Assembly (NCBI RefSeq): GCF_009497655.1
Contig: NZ_CP023317.1
Location: forward strand, 4,679,501-4,743,500
Length of the DNA stretch: 64,000 nucleotides
Reading direction: 5' to 3'
DNA from: Priestia megaterium
GTDB lineage: Bacteria; Bacillota; Bacilli; Bacillales; Bacillaceae_H
Within the stretch, counting starts at the first letter, position 1. Each line of letters starts with the position of its first letter. This document shows positions 9,743 to 17,778 of this stretch, piece after piece. The position numbers were made by a program, and so were the translations under genes. Below the pieces are notes generated by a model, which did no database searches, was not told where the DNA came from, and worked only from the letters and a program-made list of their open reading frames with translations.

Positions 9743-10591
9743 TTGACTGACTCTAAAATTACTTGCCACCAGCGTACTTTTAATGGCGTCAATGTTTACT
9801 ACGAATGCCATAACTATCACCCTGATAAACCATCTATTGTATTTATTCACGGCTTTTTATCATCCAGTTTTAGCTTTCGGCGTTTAATTCCTTTATTTGA
9901 AGATACGTTTTCTATCATTACGCTGGACCTTCCGCCATTTGGGCGAAGTGAAAAATCGTTAACCTTTCAATACTCGTATAAAAACTTAGCCAAAATTGTC
10001 ATCGAGTTGATTGAATACTTAAAATTGAAAGATGTTGTACTATCGGGACACTCAATGGGAGGACAGGTTTGTTTAAACGTAGCAAAATTAAAGCCTTCTT
10101 GTGTATCAAAACTCGTTCTTCTGTGCAGCTCAGCTTATTTAGGCCCTTCACATTATGGGTTGGTCATGTCTTCTTATGTTCCCTTCTTTTATCTGTGGGT
10201 AAAAACGTGGCTGTCTCGCAAAGGTGTATTAGGTAACTTGCAAAATGTCGTATTTGATCATCAGTTAATCGACGAAGAAATGATTGATGGCTATACTGAA
10301 CCCTTTTTGGATGACCGTACGTTTATGGCTTTGACAAGAATGATTCGTGATCGAGAAGGAGACCTCTCCTCAAAGGATTTGCAGCACATAAAAAAACCAA
10401 GTTTACTCATTTGGGGAGAAGAAGACCGAGTTGTCCCTTTACATCTCGGACGTAAATTAAAAGATGATTTGACAGACTCTACCTTTATCTCGTTAAAGGA
10501 AATTGGACATCTTTTACCAGAAGAGTGTCCCGACATTGTGCAGTCTCATATGGTCGATTTCTTGTACGGTGAAAAAGCCCTGTCTCAATAA
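9743..10591 (+). CDS. yugF: Alpha/beta hydrolase YugF
   Basis: 282-residue alpha/beta-fold hydrolase. Oxyanion-loop HGF is at residues 36-38, the nucleophile S104 sits in GHSMGG, the acid is probably the D of GEEDRVVP, and the histidine is in EIGHLLPEE. It starts with TTG behind GGAGTG. It lacks a signal peptide and is predicted cytoplasmic. The substrate is unknown; relatives are esterases and C-C hydrolases. It is divergent from alaR. Confidence 0.88.
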   Translation: MTDSKITCHQRTFNGVNVYYECHNYHPDKPSIVFIHGFLSSSFSFRRLIPLFEDTFSIITLDLPPFGRSEKSLTFQYSYKNLAKIVIELIEYLKLKDVVLSGHSMGGQVCLNVAKLKPSCVSKLVLLCSSAYLGPSHYGLVMSSYVPFFYLWVKTWLSRKGVLGNLQNVVFDHQLIDEEMIDGYTEPFLDDRTFMALTRMIRDREGDLSSKDLQHIKKPSLLIWGEEDRVVPLHLGRKLKDDLTDSTFISLKEIGHLLPEECPDIVQSHMVDFLYGEKALSQ

Positions 10592-10760
10592 TGACGGAGC
10601 GAGTTCATATATTTCACACGAGGCGCTAACTTTAATAAAAAATTTATTAGTGGTGCTTCAGCCAATTTTCCCACTTTCTTTATTGACTTCACAAGTTAAC
10701 TTCGTTGACAAACGTATTAAAAATAAGCAAACTATTATATTAAAAAAGGGGGTACTTTTA

Positions 10761-11933
10761 TTGTCTACTTTTTCTTTTGATCAATTAATTAATCGTACAG
10801 GTACGCAGTCCGTAAAGTGGGACAAAACGGATCTCGTTTTTGGAGCAAAAGATGTTCTGCCTTTTTGGGTAGCTGATATGGATTTCCAAGCGCCGCCTAA
10901 TGTTCTTCAAACCATTAATGAGCGTGTCAAACACGGTATTTTCGGCTACACTTCCCCTACTGAATCTACGGCAAATGCTTTATCATCTTGGGTAAAAAAC
11001 AAGCATCAGTGGACCATTGATCATGAATGGATTACATACAGTCCAGGAGTTGTATTTGCCCTGAGTATGGCTATTCAAGCATTTACGGAACCTGGAGATT
11101 CAATTTTAATTCAACCTCCAGTTTATACTCCGTTTTTCAACATGATAGAGGTAAATGATCGAGAAGTTGTTGAAAATCCGTTAAAACTTGCGGGCGATAA
11201 ATACGAAATTGATTTTGCAGATTTAGAGAAAAAATTTGCAGAAGGCGTAAAATTAATGATTCTTTGCAGTCCTCATAATCCAGTAGGACGCGTGTGGACA
11301 AAAGAAGAACTGAAAAAACTTGCCGATCTTTGTCAAAAATACAATGTATTAATTGTTTCAGATGAAATTCATTCTGATCTAATTTACCATTCTTATAAAC
11401 ACATTCCCATCAGCATGGTGAGTGAAGATGCAGCCAATCGAACCATTACGTGTATGGCCCCTAGCAAAACATTCAATATACCAGGACTTCAAGCTTCAGC
11501 TATTATTATTCCAAATGAGAAGCTGCGCACACAGTATGTTCAGCAGCAGCAAAAACAAGGTTTCTCTAATTTAAATACATTTGGAATCATTGGTTTAGAA
11601 GCAGCTTACAGCGAAGGTGGCGAATGGCTAGAAGCACTGCTTGTGTATCTGAAGAAAAATGTAGATCTCGTGACAGGGTTTATAAGTGAACACTTACCTG
11701 AACTGCGAGTCATTCAGCCGGAAGGAACTTATCTACTATGGATTGACTGCAACAAGCTGCACTTATCAGAAGAAGAATTACATGAACGTTTATTAGAAAA
11801 AGGCAAAATCGCCGTAGAAAAAGGCGAAAAATACAGTTCCACATATGGAAAAGGTTTTATTCGCTTGAACATTGGCTGTTCACATGAACAACTTCAAGAA
11901 GGATTAAATCGCTTAAAAATAGCTTTAACGTAA
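10761..11933 (+). CDS. patB: MalY/PatB-family cystathionine beta-lyase PatB
   Basis: 390-residue PLP enzyme of the MalY/PatB branch, which cleaves C-S bonds of cystathionine and related thiols in methionine and sulfur metabolism. The N-terminal GTQSVKWDKT and LPFWVADMDF motifs and the Schiff-base lysine K236 in APSKTFNIPG are diagnostic. The open frame extends upstream, but TTG 10761 eight bases after AAAAAAGGGGG is the only start with a proper ribosome binding site and matches the B. subtilis length (387). Confidence 0.92.
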   Translation: MSTFSFDQLINRTGTQSVKWDKTDLVFGAKDVLPFWVADMDFQAPPNVLQTINERVKHGIFGYTSPTESTANALSSWVKNKHQWTIDHEWITYSPGVVFALSMAIQAFTEPGDSILIQPPVYTPFFNMIEVNDREVVENPLKLAGDKYEIDFADLEKKFAEGVKLMILCSPHNPVGRVWTKEELKKLADLCQKYNVLIVSDEIHSDLIYHSYKHIPISMVSEDAANRTITCMAPSKTFNIPGLQASAIIIPNEKLRTQYVQQQQKQGFSNLNTFGIIGLEAAYSEGGEWLEALLVYLKKNVDLVTGFISEHLPELRVIQPEGTYLLWIDCNKLHLSEEELHERLLEKGKIAVEKGEKYSSTYGKGFIRLNIGCSHEQLQEGLNRLKIALT

Positions 11934-11970
11934 AAAACAGCGTTCTTTCTCACGAAAGAACGCTGTTTTT
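11934..11970. terminator. Bidirectional terminator, patB / sodC-like
   Basis: Stem AACAGCGTTCTTTC-TCAC-GAAAGAACGCTGTT with A and T runs on the two sides. Confidence 0.93.
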
Positions 11971-12493
11971 AATGTTTTTTTGAAATAACTCCGCACGCGA
12001 TTCGCTTGCCAGAATTACCTGATGGCTCTGTCATTCCATCATCACCTTGTTCAGTAATTACAAGAGAGGAACCATCCATACGCTTAACGAGAGACGTCTT
12101 TCCTTCTTTTAACGTGACTTGAGGAACCATATCCGTTCCTTTATACGTCTGATCGTCTTCTACCACAATATTTTTCATATCGCCTAAATGTGGTCCTTTT
12201 GGATTTAACAGTCCGTGTTTCTTTTTATCAGGATCAAGGTGATTTCCTGCACTTTTAAAGTTAGGAGCTTTGCAAATCCCCATTTCATGAATATGTACGC
12301 CGTGTTCGCCAGGTGGAAGTCCGCTTAAATCGTACGTAAACTCAATTCCATCAGCCTGCTCTTTCAATTTGACTGTACCGATGCTATCTCCATCTGCGTT
12401 ATAGACTTTGACTTCTTTATTGGATATTTCTTTTTCCATACACCCCGTTAACAAGAAAAAAGGCACGGTTCCAATGAGTAGTAGTTTTTTCAT
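11969..12493 (-). CDS. Cu/Zn superoxide dismutase-like lipoprotein
   Basis: 174-residue predicted lipoprotein. The start is ATG 12493 behind GGAGGG, giving a hydrophobic signal and lipobox LTGC. The body is a Cu/Zn-SOD fold: HIH copper-ligand pair after HGV, bridging histidine in GNHLDP, zinc ligands in KKHG and PHLGD, and the C-terminal GNSGKRIACGVI. The last copper ligand, normally VIH or VVH before the acidic DD, is VIT here. B. subtilis YojM also lacks copper ligands, but different ones as I recall. Dismutase activity is therefore uncertain; it may be a metal-binding or structural lipoprotein. Confidence 0.85.
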   Translation of the reverse strand: MKKLLLIGTVPFFLLTGCMEKEISNKEVKVYNADGDSIGTVKLKEQADGIEFTYDLSGLPPGEHGVHIHEMGICKAPNFKSAGNHLDPDKKKHGLLNPKGPHLGDMKNIVVEDDQTYKGTDMVPQVTLKEGKTSLVKRMDGSSLVITEQGDDGMTEPSGNSGKRIACGVISKKH

Positions 12494-12596
12494 GTTGCCC
12501 TCCAATCGCATACGCACTAGCGAAAGTTTTAGATGTCTTTCCATAGATTGTCCAGCAACATATCATTTTAAACGCTTACATTTTATTTGCATTTCA

Positions 12597-12794
12597 TTAG
12601 AGTGACTTCTTATTTTCTTGTTCTTTCAGCTTTGCTTCTAATTCCTTCGTTTTTTCTTCTTCTTTTTTAGACACCTTGATGATGAACCGCCAGACTGCAA
12701 CTGCTGCTAGTACAAAAATCGCCATTGTAGCAAAAGCAGGAATATATTCTGTTTTATCTTCCGGAAAATAAAGCAAAAACATTAAATACATCAT
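12597..12794 (-). CDS. Small single-pass membrane protein, unknown
   Basis: 65-residue protein not recognised. A short hydrophobic N-terminus is followed by a clear transmembrane segment (residues ~20-40, AFATMAIFVLAAVAVWRFI) and then a highly charged Lys/Glu-rich tail likely to form a coiled coil. I use ATG 12794, nine bases after AAAGG; ATG 12803 has no spacing. It lies where kinB might be expected beside kapB and is divergent from it. Confidence 0.65.
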   Translation of the reverse strand: MMYLMFLLYFPEDKTEYIPAFATMAIFVLAAVAVWRFIIKVSKKEEEKTKELEAKLKEQENKKSL

Positions 12795-12879
12795 GTACAA
12801 CATCCTTTCATAGAAACGGTAGTAGGTTTTGATTTATACTGTTTATAACAAACACTTTACTTAAAGGAGATCTGGCAAT

Positions 12880-13260
12880 ATGACATTTACAATTGGTCAA
12901 ACCGTTACAGCACTTTATAAAACCGGGAAATACATCGGTGAAATTACACAAGTTCGAGATCTGCATTATGTTGTACGAATTCAAGCTGTGTTGAAGCATC
13001 CAGAACAAGGTGACTTACATAATCCTGGACAAGTGGACGTACCTTTTTTTCACGAGCGAAAAGCACTTGCGTTTCGAGAGCAGGCCAACATTCCTCAAAA
13101 AATGGTTCATCTCTATGAAGACAGCGTTCCTGATTATAAGCATTCACTAAAAAAAGCCCTTGAATTAAAGATAGCTGAACAACAAGCCAAAGATAGCGCT
13201 TTTGCTCAAGCAAGTATTGCCTGTTTAGAAGAGTTAAAAAAAGAGTACGGTATTCATTAA
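12880..13260 (+). CDS. kapB: Kinase-associated protein KapB
   Basis: 126-residue protein collinear with B. subtilis KapB (motifs ALYKTGKYIGEI, VLKHPEQGDLHNPG, FHERKALAFREQ). In B. subtilis KapB is needed for the sporulation kinase KinB to signal. No signal peptide or membrane helix is visible, so it should be cytoplasmic or peripherally attached. The start follows AAGGAGATC. No kinase gene is adjacent, unlike in B. subtilis. Confidence 0.88.
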   Translation: MTFTIGQTVTALYKTGKYIGEITQVRDLHYVVRIQAVLKHPEQGDLHNPGQVDVPFFHERKALAFREQANIPQKMVHLYEDSVPDYKHSLKKALELKIAEQQAKDSAFAQASIACLEELKKEYGIH

Positions 13261-13261
13261 A

Positions 13262-13301
13262 CAAAAAGCCAAATTCACATAGAAGTGATTTGGCTTTTAT
13301 A
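13262..13301. terminator. Bidirectional terminator, kapB / kapD
   Basis: AAAAGCCAAATTCAC-ATAG-AAGTGATTTGGCTTTT hairpin between convergent genes. Confidence 0.88.
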
Positions 13302-13911
13302 ATGCAAATTTATTTAATACTTTTGAAAAATCGATTCGATCTCCTATGGTCGTCGGCTCCGGTTTTTGAAGGTACCGCTTATCTTTTTCTACAAGCTTAA
13401 AGATGTTGAGTGTCGTCATCGCATCATCAAGCGCGCAGTGGTGCTTTCCAGTTCCTTCTTTACCATACTCTTGCACAGCTTTCCAAAGGCCGGTTTGATT
13501 TTGATCTCCAAAAAAGCGCTTATACTCCATCGAAAGATCAATTTCTTTACCTGTAAAAGGAAACGGCACCTTATTTTTTTGACAGCACTGCCTTAATACT
13601 TTCATATCCATGTTTCCCCATGTAATAATCGTGCTGTTTTTATACATGCCCAGTCGCTGTACAAGCTGCTCTAGCGTAATTCCTTCATTTACTTGATTTT
13701 GTTCGATATGGAGAAATGATTTACAGCGCTCAGTTAATTTTGTGAAGTGTGTAGGCTGTACGTAAGAGGAGAAACGATCAATGATTTCTTGATTTTTAAC
13801 AAACACCAAACCAACTTCAATGATTTCCGGAAAAAAGCCTTTTGGAAAACCTTTATACTCTGGCATTGTAAATTCAAAATCAATGAATAAATACTGAGAG
13901 TTCTTATCCAA
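13297..13911 (-). CDS. kapD: 3'-5' exonuclease KapD (inhibitor of KinA pathway type)
   Basis: 204-residue DEDDh exonuclease. D11 and E13 lie in the first exo motif (FIDFEF), the second acidic motif is in GNMDMKVL, and the third is HCALDDA. B. subtilis KapD inhibits sporulation initiation through the KinA branch and has an RNase T/DNA Q-like fold. The start is TTG 13911, eight bases after AAAGGGG; GTG 13920 would lie inside that ribosome binding site. It is convergent with kapB, as in B. subtilis. Confidence 0.88.
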   Translation of the reverse strand: MDKNSQYLFIDFEFTMPEYKGFPKGFFPEIIEVGLVFVKNQEIIDRFSSYVQPTHFTKLTERCKSFLHIEQNQVNEGITLEQLVQRLGMYKNSTIITWGNMDMKVLRQCCQKNKVPFPFTGKEIDLSMEYKRFFGDQNQTGLWKAVQEYGKEGTGKHHCALDDAMTTLNIFKLVEKDKRYLQKPEPTTIGDRIDFSKVLNKFAL

Positions 13912-14256
13912 TATTATCACCCCTTTGTAAAATAAACCGCCCTACTATATTAATGCTATTATAGCACGATTGAACAATCGGAAGGTCTATTTTCTGTTCT
14001 TATTTTTAATATTATGAATATTCTAGTTGCTGAATAAAAAGAATACTTTACTACTACTATATTCTAGAGCATGTCTCTATGCGCAGGGTAACTGTCACGA
14101 ATAGACATAATTTCGCTTCTTTTTTTTACCTATTTTTTCACTTTTTTATGTATCCGCTCTTCCAAATTCTCTTTAAGCTCTCACATCAGTGTGTGAGGTG
14201 CTCCTCCTGACTTCAAAAGCATACCTCACACCTTTTAGACTAAGCCTTTCTTATAT
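13912..14256. other. Intergenic region kapD-yuxO with alternative hairpins
   Basis: 345 bases without a supported gene. The part beside yuxO holds three related arms, CTCACA (14180-14185), GTGTGAGGT (14191-14199) and ACCTCACAC (14223-14231). The middle arm can pair with either neighbour but not both. A weaker inverted repeat (ATGTCT/AGACAT) lies at about 14072-14113. The rest is AT-rich. A 14-codon minus-strand frame exists but has no ribosome binding site. Confidence 0.6.
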
Positions 14257-14640
14257 TTAAGCTTTAGGCAGAATAGCAAGCGTGCACCGGGATATACAGA
14301 TTAAATTCTCTTCTTCATCTTGAATTTTCACTTCCCAAACCGCTGTTTTTTTTCCTTTATGTAAAGGAACGCCTATAGCTGTAACTGTTCCATCTTTTTT
14401 CCCTTTGATGTGATTAGCATTAATCTCTAAACCCACACAGATTTCTTTTTCAATATCTACACTTTTAATAGCACCTAGACTAGCCACAGTTTCGGCTAAC
14501 GCCACCGATGCTCCTCCGTGCAAAAGCCCGAATGGCTGACGCGTTCGCTCATCAACAGGCATCGTCGCTTCCACTCTTTGTTCACTTGCGCTAATAATCT
14601 CAATTCCTAATGCTTCTAACAGCGTATCTTTTGTTTTCAT
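14257..14640 (-). CDS. yuxO: Hotdog-fold acyl-CoA thioesterase YuxO
   Basis: 127-residue PaaI/YbgC-type hotdog thioesterase. The HGGASVALAETVAS helix with the preceding QPFGLLHGG carries the family active site, and CVGLEINANHIK is the second conserved block. It is collinear with B. subtilis YuxO (ComA2), proposed to hydrolyse 1,4-dihydroxy-2-naphthoyl-CoA in menaquinone synthesis. ATG 14640 is seven bases after GGGAGG and preferred over ATG 14646. Substrate assignment is inferred from the family. Confidence 0.88.
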   Translation of the reverse strand: MKTKDTLLEALGIEIISASEQRVEATMPVDERTRQPFGLLHGGASVALAETVASLGAIKSVDIEKEICVGLEINANHIKGKKDGTVTAIGVPLHKGKKTAVWEVKIQDEEENLICISRCTLAILPKA

Positions 14641-14746
14641 ATACATACCTCCCTTTGTATCTAGTATACAATAACGGTTTTGCTACAACATATACGAACC
14701 CTCTACATATACATAATAAAAATCCGTTTTTTAGGAGGATTCTTAT

Positions 14747-15115
14747 ATGAAACCATTTGCTCCCTTGTCTTACTACTGGCCATCGTACTACATGCCTCAC
14801 CCTTATACATACAGGGTACCTAGCTTACCTGAGGCGGACATAGCGACTTTCCAGCAATCTCTTAAAGTGATTCCCTCTACCATGCAAAGCGCTACCATAT
14901 TTATTCAAAGAGCTAACGCTTCGCCAGCTTTAATAAAAAAAATAAAAGCTGCTGCTCAAGAATCTAAAGTGAGTGAAGTAAAAAGACTCATTCTTTCAAC
15001 AGGCGTTAAGGCCAAAATTGATGTTTTTTATACGCCAGACTATATTAAAATTACGTTTATTCATCCCGATAACCAATTTGACTGCTGTCACGTTTCGTTA
15101 AATATTAAATGGTAA
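14747..15115 (+). CDS. YuzC-like conserved protein
   Basis: 122-residue protein with a Tyr/Pro-rich N-terminal tail (PLSYYWPSYYMPHPY), a central helical part and a C-terminal half that looks like alternating beta strands ending in SLNIKW. It resembles B. subtilis YuzC, a protein of similar length linked to sporulation, but I am only moderately sure of that match. The ribosome binding site TTAGGAGGA precedes the ATG. It is divergent from yuxO. No catalytic motif is visible. Confidence 0.7.
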   Translation: MKPFAPLSYYWPSYYMPHPYTYRVPSLPEADIATFQQSLKVIPSTMQSATIFIQRANASPALIKKIKAAAQESKVSEVKRLILSTGVKAKIDVFYTPDYIKITFIHPDNQFDCCHVSLNIKW

Positions 15116-15288
15116 AACACAAGGAAAAAAGTCTTATTTTCTTTTGAAAAAGATGTACATGTTGTTTTGTTTCGAATATTATAATATATGCCGTTTTTGG
15201 ATGTAAAAACAAATTACACGATAATTGTATTTAGGAAATAAATATGATATTGTATTTGGAAATATATTTTTTCTTTAGGAGGGATGAC

Positions 15289-15828
15289 ATGATGAGACAT
15301 GTTACGCTAGTAGAAATTTTCACGCATCCTATCGCTCAAAAATATTTAACACGATCTGGCGTTGCGCATGCTGTATCGGTCGCCTATCATGCGTTTCGTC
15401 TATCTGTACAGCATAATGTAAACCCTGATTTAGCTACAAAAGCAGCGCTGCTTCATGATATTGGCCACTACGAATGGTACACAAATGGTCAGTGGGATTA
15501 TGAGAAGTATCGTCAAAATGATATTCACGCTATTAAAGGTGCTGAACGTGCACATAAATTACTCATTCGTTTAGGCGAGGAACCTCAGGCGGCAAAAGAA
15601 ATTGCCTTAGCTATTTTACTACACACAGACTCCTATTTGCCTGAAGGAACCATTCAGCAACGCCCTCTTCAAAAAGTAGTCAAACTAGCTGATGAAGCTG
15701 ATGAAGAGCCAGGCGGCAAACATCATTACCGTGAAATGGAATACAATTTGGCTGTAAAGAAAATTAAGGAGCTTGATAAGAAAGTGCTTGAACTTCTACA
15801 TTCCAACCAATTTAAACAGTTAGGCTGA
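15289..15828 (+). CDS. HD-domain phosphohydrolase
   Basis: 179-residue HD-superfamily protein. An upstream histidine in GVAHAVSVAYHAF, the HD pair in LLHDIGH, the later histidines in LLHTDSY and a terminal aspartate in KLADEADE form the usual metal-binding set. ATG 15289 follows AGGAGGG by five bases; ATG 15292 is equally possible, and the ATG at 15244 lacks a ribosome binding site. It is probably a cytoplasmic metal-dependent phosphohydrolase, perhaps on nucleotides. The substrate cannot be told. Confidence 0.82.
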   Translation: MMRHVTLVEIFTHPIAQKYLTRSGVAHAVSVAYHAFRLSVQHNVNPDLATKAALLHDIGHYEWYTNGQWDYEKYRQNDIHAIKGAERAHKLLIRLGEEPQAAKEIALAILLHTDSYLPEGTIQQRPLQKVVKLADEADEEPGGKHHYREMEYNLAVKKIKELDKKVLELLHSNQFKQLG

Positions 15829-15829
15829 C

Positions 15830-15866
15830 AGGATTAACTCCTTTCATAAGAGTTAATCCTTTTTAT
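15830..15866 (+). terminator. Terminator of the HD-domain gene
   Basis: Stem AGGATTAACTC / GAGTTAATCCT followed by TTTTTATT. Confidence 0.9.
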
Positions 15867-15944
15867 TATTTCTCCTCATAATTCCCTGCAAATTACTCAT
15901 ACTACTTATTGATTCTCATTTTTGGTTAGTTAGGAGGAAGAAGA

Positions 15945-16136
15945 ATGTCTAAAAACGCTAGAGGTTACGTGCAGGATTCTTGTACGTCATTAAATCAGGC
16001 AAAAGCAAGCCTTGAACAAGCTCTTCAAACAGTAGAGAAAGATTCAAATCGCGAACATATTGAACAATCTCTTCAGGCTGTAGAGCAAGCATTAGGAGCT
16101 TGTGACAGCACTGCTTCTACTCTTTCTCAAGCATGA
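15945..16136 (+). CDS. Small helical protein, unknown
   Basis: 63-residue acidic protein, not recognised. It is almost entirely predicted alpha-helical, with repeated Gln/Ala/Leu spacing (SLNQAKASLEQAL, then EQSLQAVEQAL) consistent with two antiparallel coiled helices, and two cysteines (residues 12 and 52). The ribosome binding site TTAGGAGGAAGA is excellent, and a dedicated terminator follows, so it is very likely expressed as a single-gene transcript. Confidence 0.78.
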   Translation: MSKNARGYVQDSCTSLNQAKASLEQALQTVEKDSNREHIEQSLQAVEQALGACDSTASTLSQA

Positions 16137-16173
16137 AAAAAAAGCAGCCGGTTTTGATCGGCTGCTTTTTTTT
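16136..16173. terminator. Bidirectional terminator after 15945 CDS
   Basis: AAAGCAGCCG-GTTTTGAT-CGGCTGCTTT with A and T runs; it also serves yuiF on the minus strand. Confidence 0.93.
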
Positions 16174-16190
16174 CATTAGAGACCCTCTAT

Positions 16191-17510
16191 TTACAAGATA
16201 ACTGAGGCAACCCACCCAAAAATAATGAGTGGAATGTTATAGTGAAGAAAAGTTGGTACACACGTATCCCAGATATGATCATGTTGACGATCGACTGCTA
16301 GTCCAGATGTTGGTCCAAGCGTACTGTCTGAAGCTGGTGAACCAGCGTCTCCAAGCGCTCCTGCTGTACCAACAATACAAATCGTTGCCATTGGACTCAT
16401 ACCAAGTTCTAAGCAAAGAGGAACAAAAATCGTCGCGATAATTGGAATGGTAGAGAAAGAAGAACCAATGCCCATTGTGACTAAAAGCCCGATGACAAGC
16501 ATAAGAAATGCACCCAGCATTTGGTTTCCGCCAATAAGAGCAACAGAGCCTTTTACAAGTGCTTCTACATCTCCAGTTTCTTGAAGAACTTTTGCAAAAC
16601 CAGAGGCTGACAGCATAACAAATCCGATGAAAGCCATCATTCTCATTCCGTTCGTTAATACTGGATCTGCTTCATTCCACTTCAAAGCCCCGCTGAAATA
16701 AACGACCACAATTCCTGCAAGCGCTCCGAAAATCATAGAATCTACTAAGAGCTGCACAGTTAAAGCCGCTACAATCGCAAGTAACGCTACTATAATCCCT
16801 CTTGTTGTGTAACCTGTACGCTCCTCTGCGCCTTGATCAATGTCAATGTCTTTATAACTGCGCGGCTTACGGTACGAAATAAACACAGCAAACAATAAGC
16901 CCGCTACCATTCCTAAAGCTGGAAGAGCCATCGCCGTGGTAATATCTCCTTTATCAATCGTTAATCCACTTTCTTTGATGTTAGTAAATAAAATGTCGTG
17001 ATAAATCTTACCGAATCCTGCCGGCAAATACATATAAGGTGTAACCAATCCAAATGTAATAACTGTTGCGACTAATCGGCGATCTATTTTCAACTGATTA
17101 AATACTTTTAATAGCGGTGGAATTAAAAGCGGAATAAATGCAATGTGAACCGGAATAACATTTTGAGAAAAACACGAAATAATAAGGATGATCAATAAAA
17201 TCAGTACTTTTGACAGTGACTTCTTTTTCGTTTCTCCTTCTTTTCCTACTATTTTCAACGCTAGCTGAACAACGGCATCAGGCAGCCCTGTCCGCGAAAC
17301 AGCCATTGCAAATCCTCCAAGCAAAGCATAGCTTAATGCAACAGAAGCACTGTTTCCAAGACCATCTGTGTATATACTTACTGTATCTGTGAGGCTGATA
17401 CCGCCAACAAGTCCTCCAATTAGCGCTCCGACCGCTAAAGAAAAGACAACGTTGATACGCAATAAGCTCAAAATCAGCATCACGAGCACAGCTATTAATA
17501 CTGCATTCAT
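16191..17510 (-). CDS. yuiF: NhaC/ArsB-type transporter YuiF
   Basis: 439-residue inner-membrane transporter of the Na+/H+ antiporter (NhaC-like) group with about 11 hydrophobic helices. The re-entrant-loop type motif GTAGALGDAGSPASDSTLGP near the C-terminus is conserved in the family and matches B. subtilis YuiF. It could move an amino acid or organic acid in exchange for cations; the substrate is not visible. The ATG follows GGAGG. No upstream riboswitch was seen. Confidence 0.87.
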   Translation of the reverse strand: MNAVLIAVLVMLILSLLRINVVFSLAVGALIGGLVGGISLTDTVSIYTDGLGNSASVALSYALLGGFAMAVSRTGLPDAVVQLALKIVGKEGETKKKSLSKVLILLIILIISCFSQNVIPVHIAFIPLLIPPLLKVFNQLKIDRRLVATVITFGLVTPYMYLPAGFGKIYHDILFTNIKESGLTIDKGDITTAMALPALGMVAGLLFAVFISYRKPRSYKDIDIDQGAEERTGYTTRGIIVALLAIVAALTVQLLVDSMIFGALAGIVVVYFSGALKWNEADPVLTNGMRMMAFIGFVMLSASGFAKVLQETGDVEALVKGSVALIGGNQMLGAFLMLVIGLLVTMGIGSSFSTIPIIATIFVPLCLELGMSPMATICIVGTAGALGDAGSPASDSTLGPTSGLAVDRQHDHIWDTCVPTFLHYNIPLIIFGWVASVIL

Positions 17511-17714
17511 TTTGAAACCTCCATTTTTCTTTTTACTTTATCTCATTAAAACATTAGAGAGATAAACAACATGTTCATTATATTAGGTATAGAAAAAAAG
17601 TCAATCATCTTACTAAATAAACGTTTGTTTAACTTCTCTACATCCTTAACAATATAAGGATTTTTTTAAACAATCTTTTCTTCCTAAAAAGAAAAAAATG
17701 TTATGTAAACATAT

Positions 17715-17745
17715 TAAAAAAGAAGCATCTTCGATGCTTCTTTTT
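17715..17745 (-). terminator. Terminator of pepA
   Basis: AAAAGAAGCATC-TTC-GATGCTTCTTTT hairpin with T run on the minus strand, downstream of the aminopeptidase. Confidence 0.88.
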
Positions 17746-17778
17746 ACGTTTCTTTCTATCACTGCTATGTTCTTTTTA

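Noticed and set aside
12944-13264. 106-codon antisense frame over kapB
   Set aside because: kapB on + has recognisable homology and a ribosome binding site; the antisense frame has neither.
14060-14115. 14-codon minus-strand frame after yuxO
   Set aside because: No ribosome binding site and too short to support.
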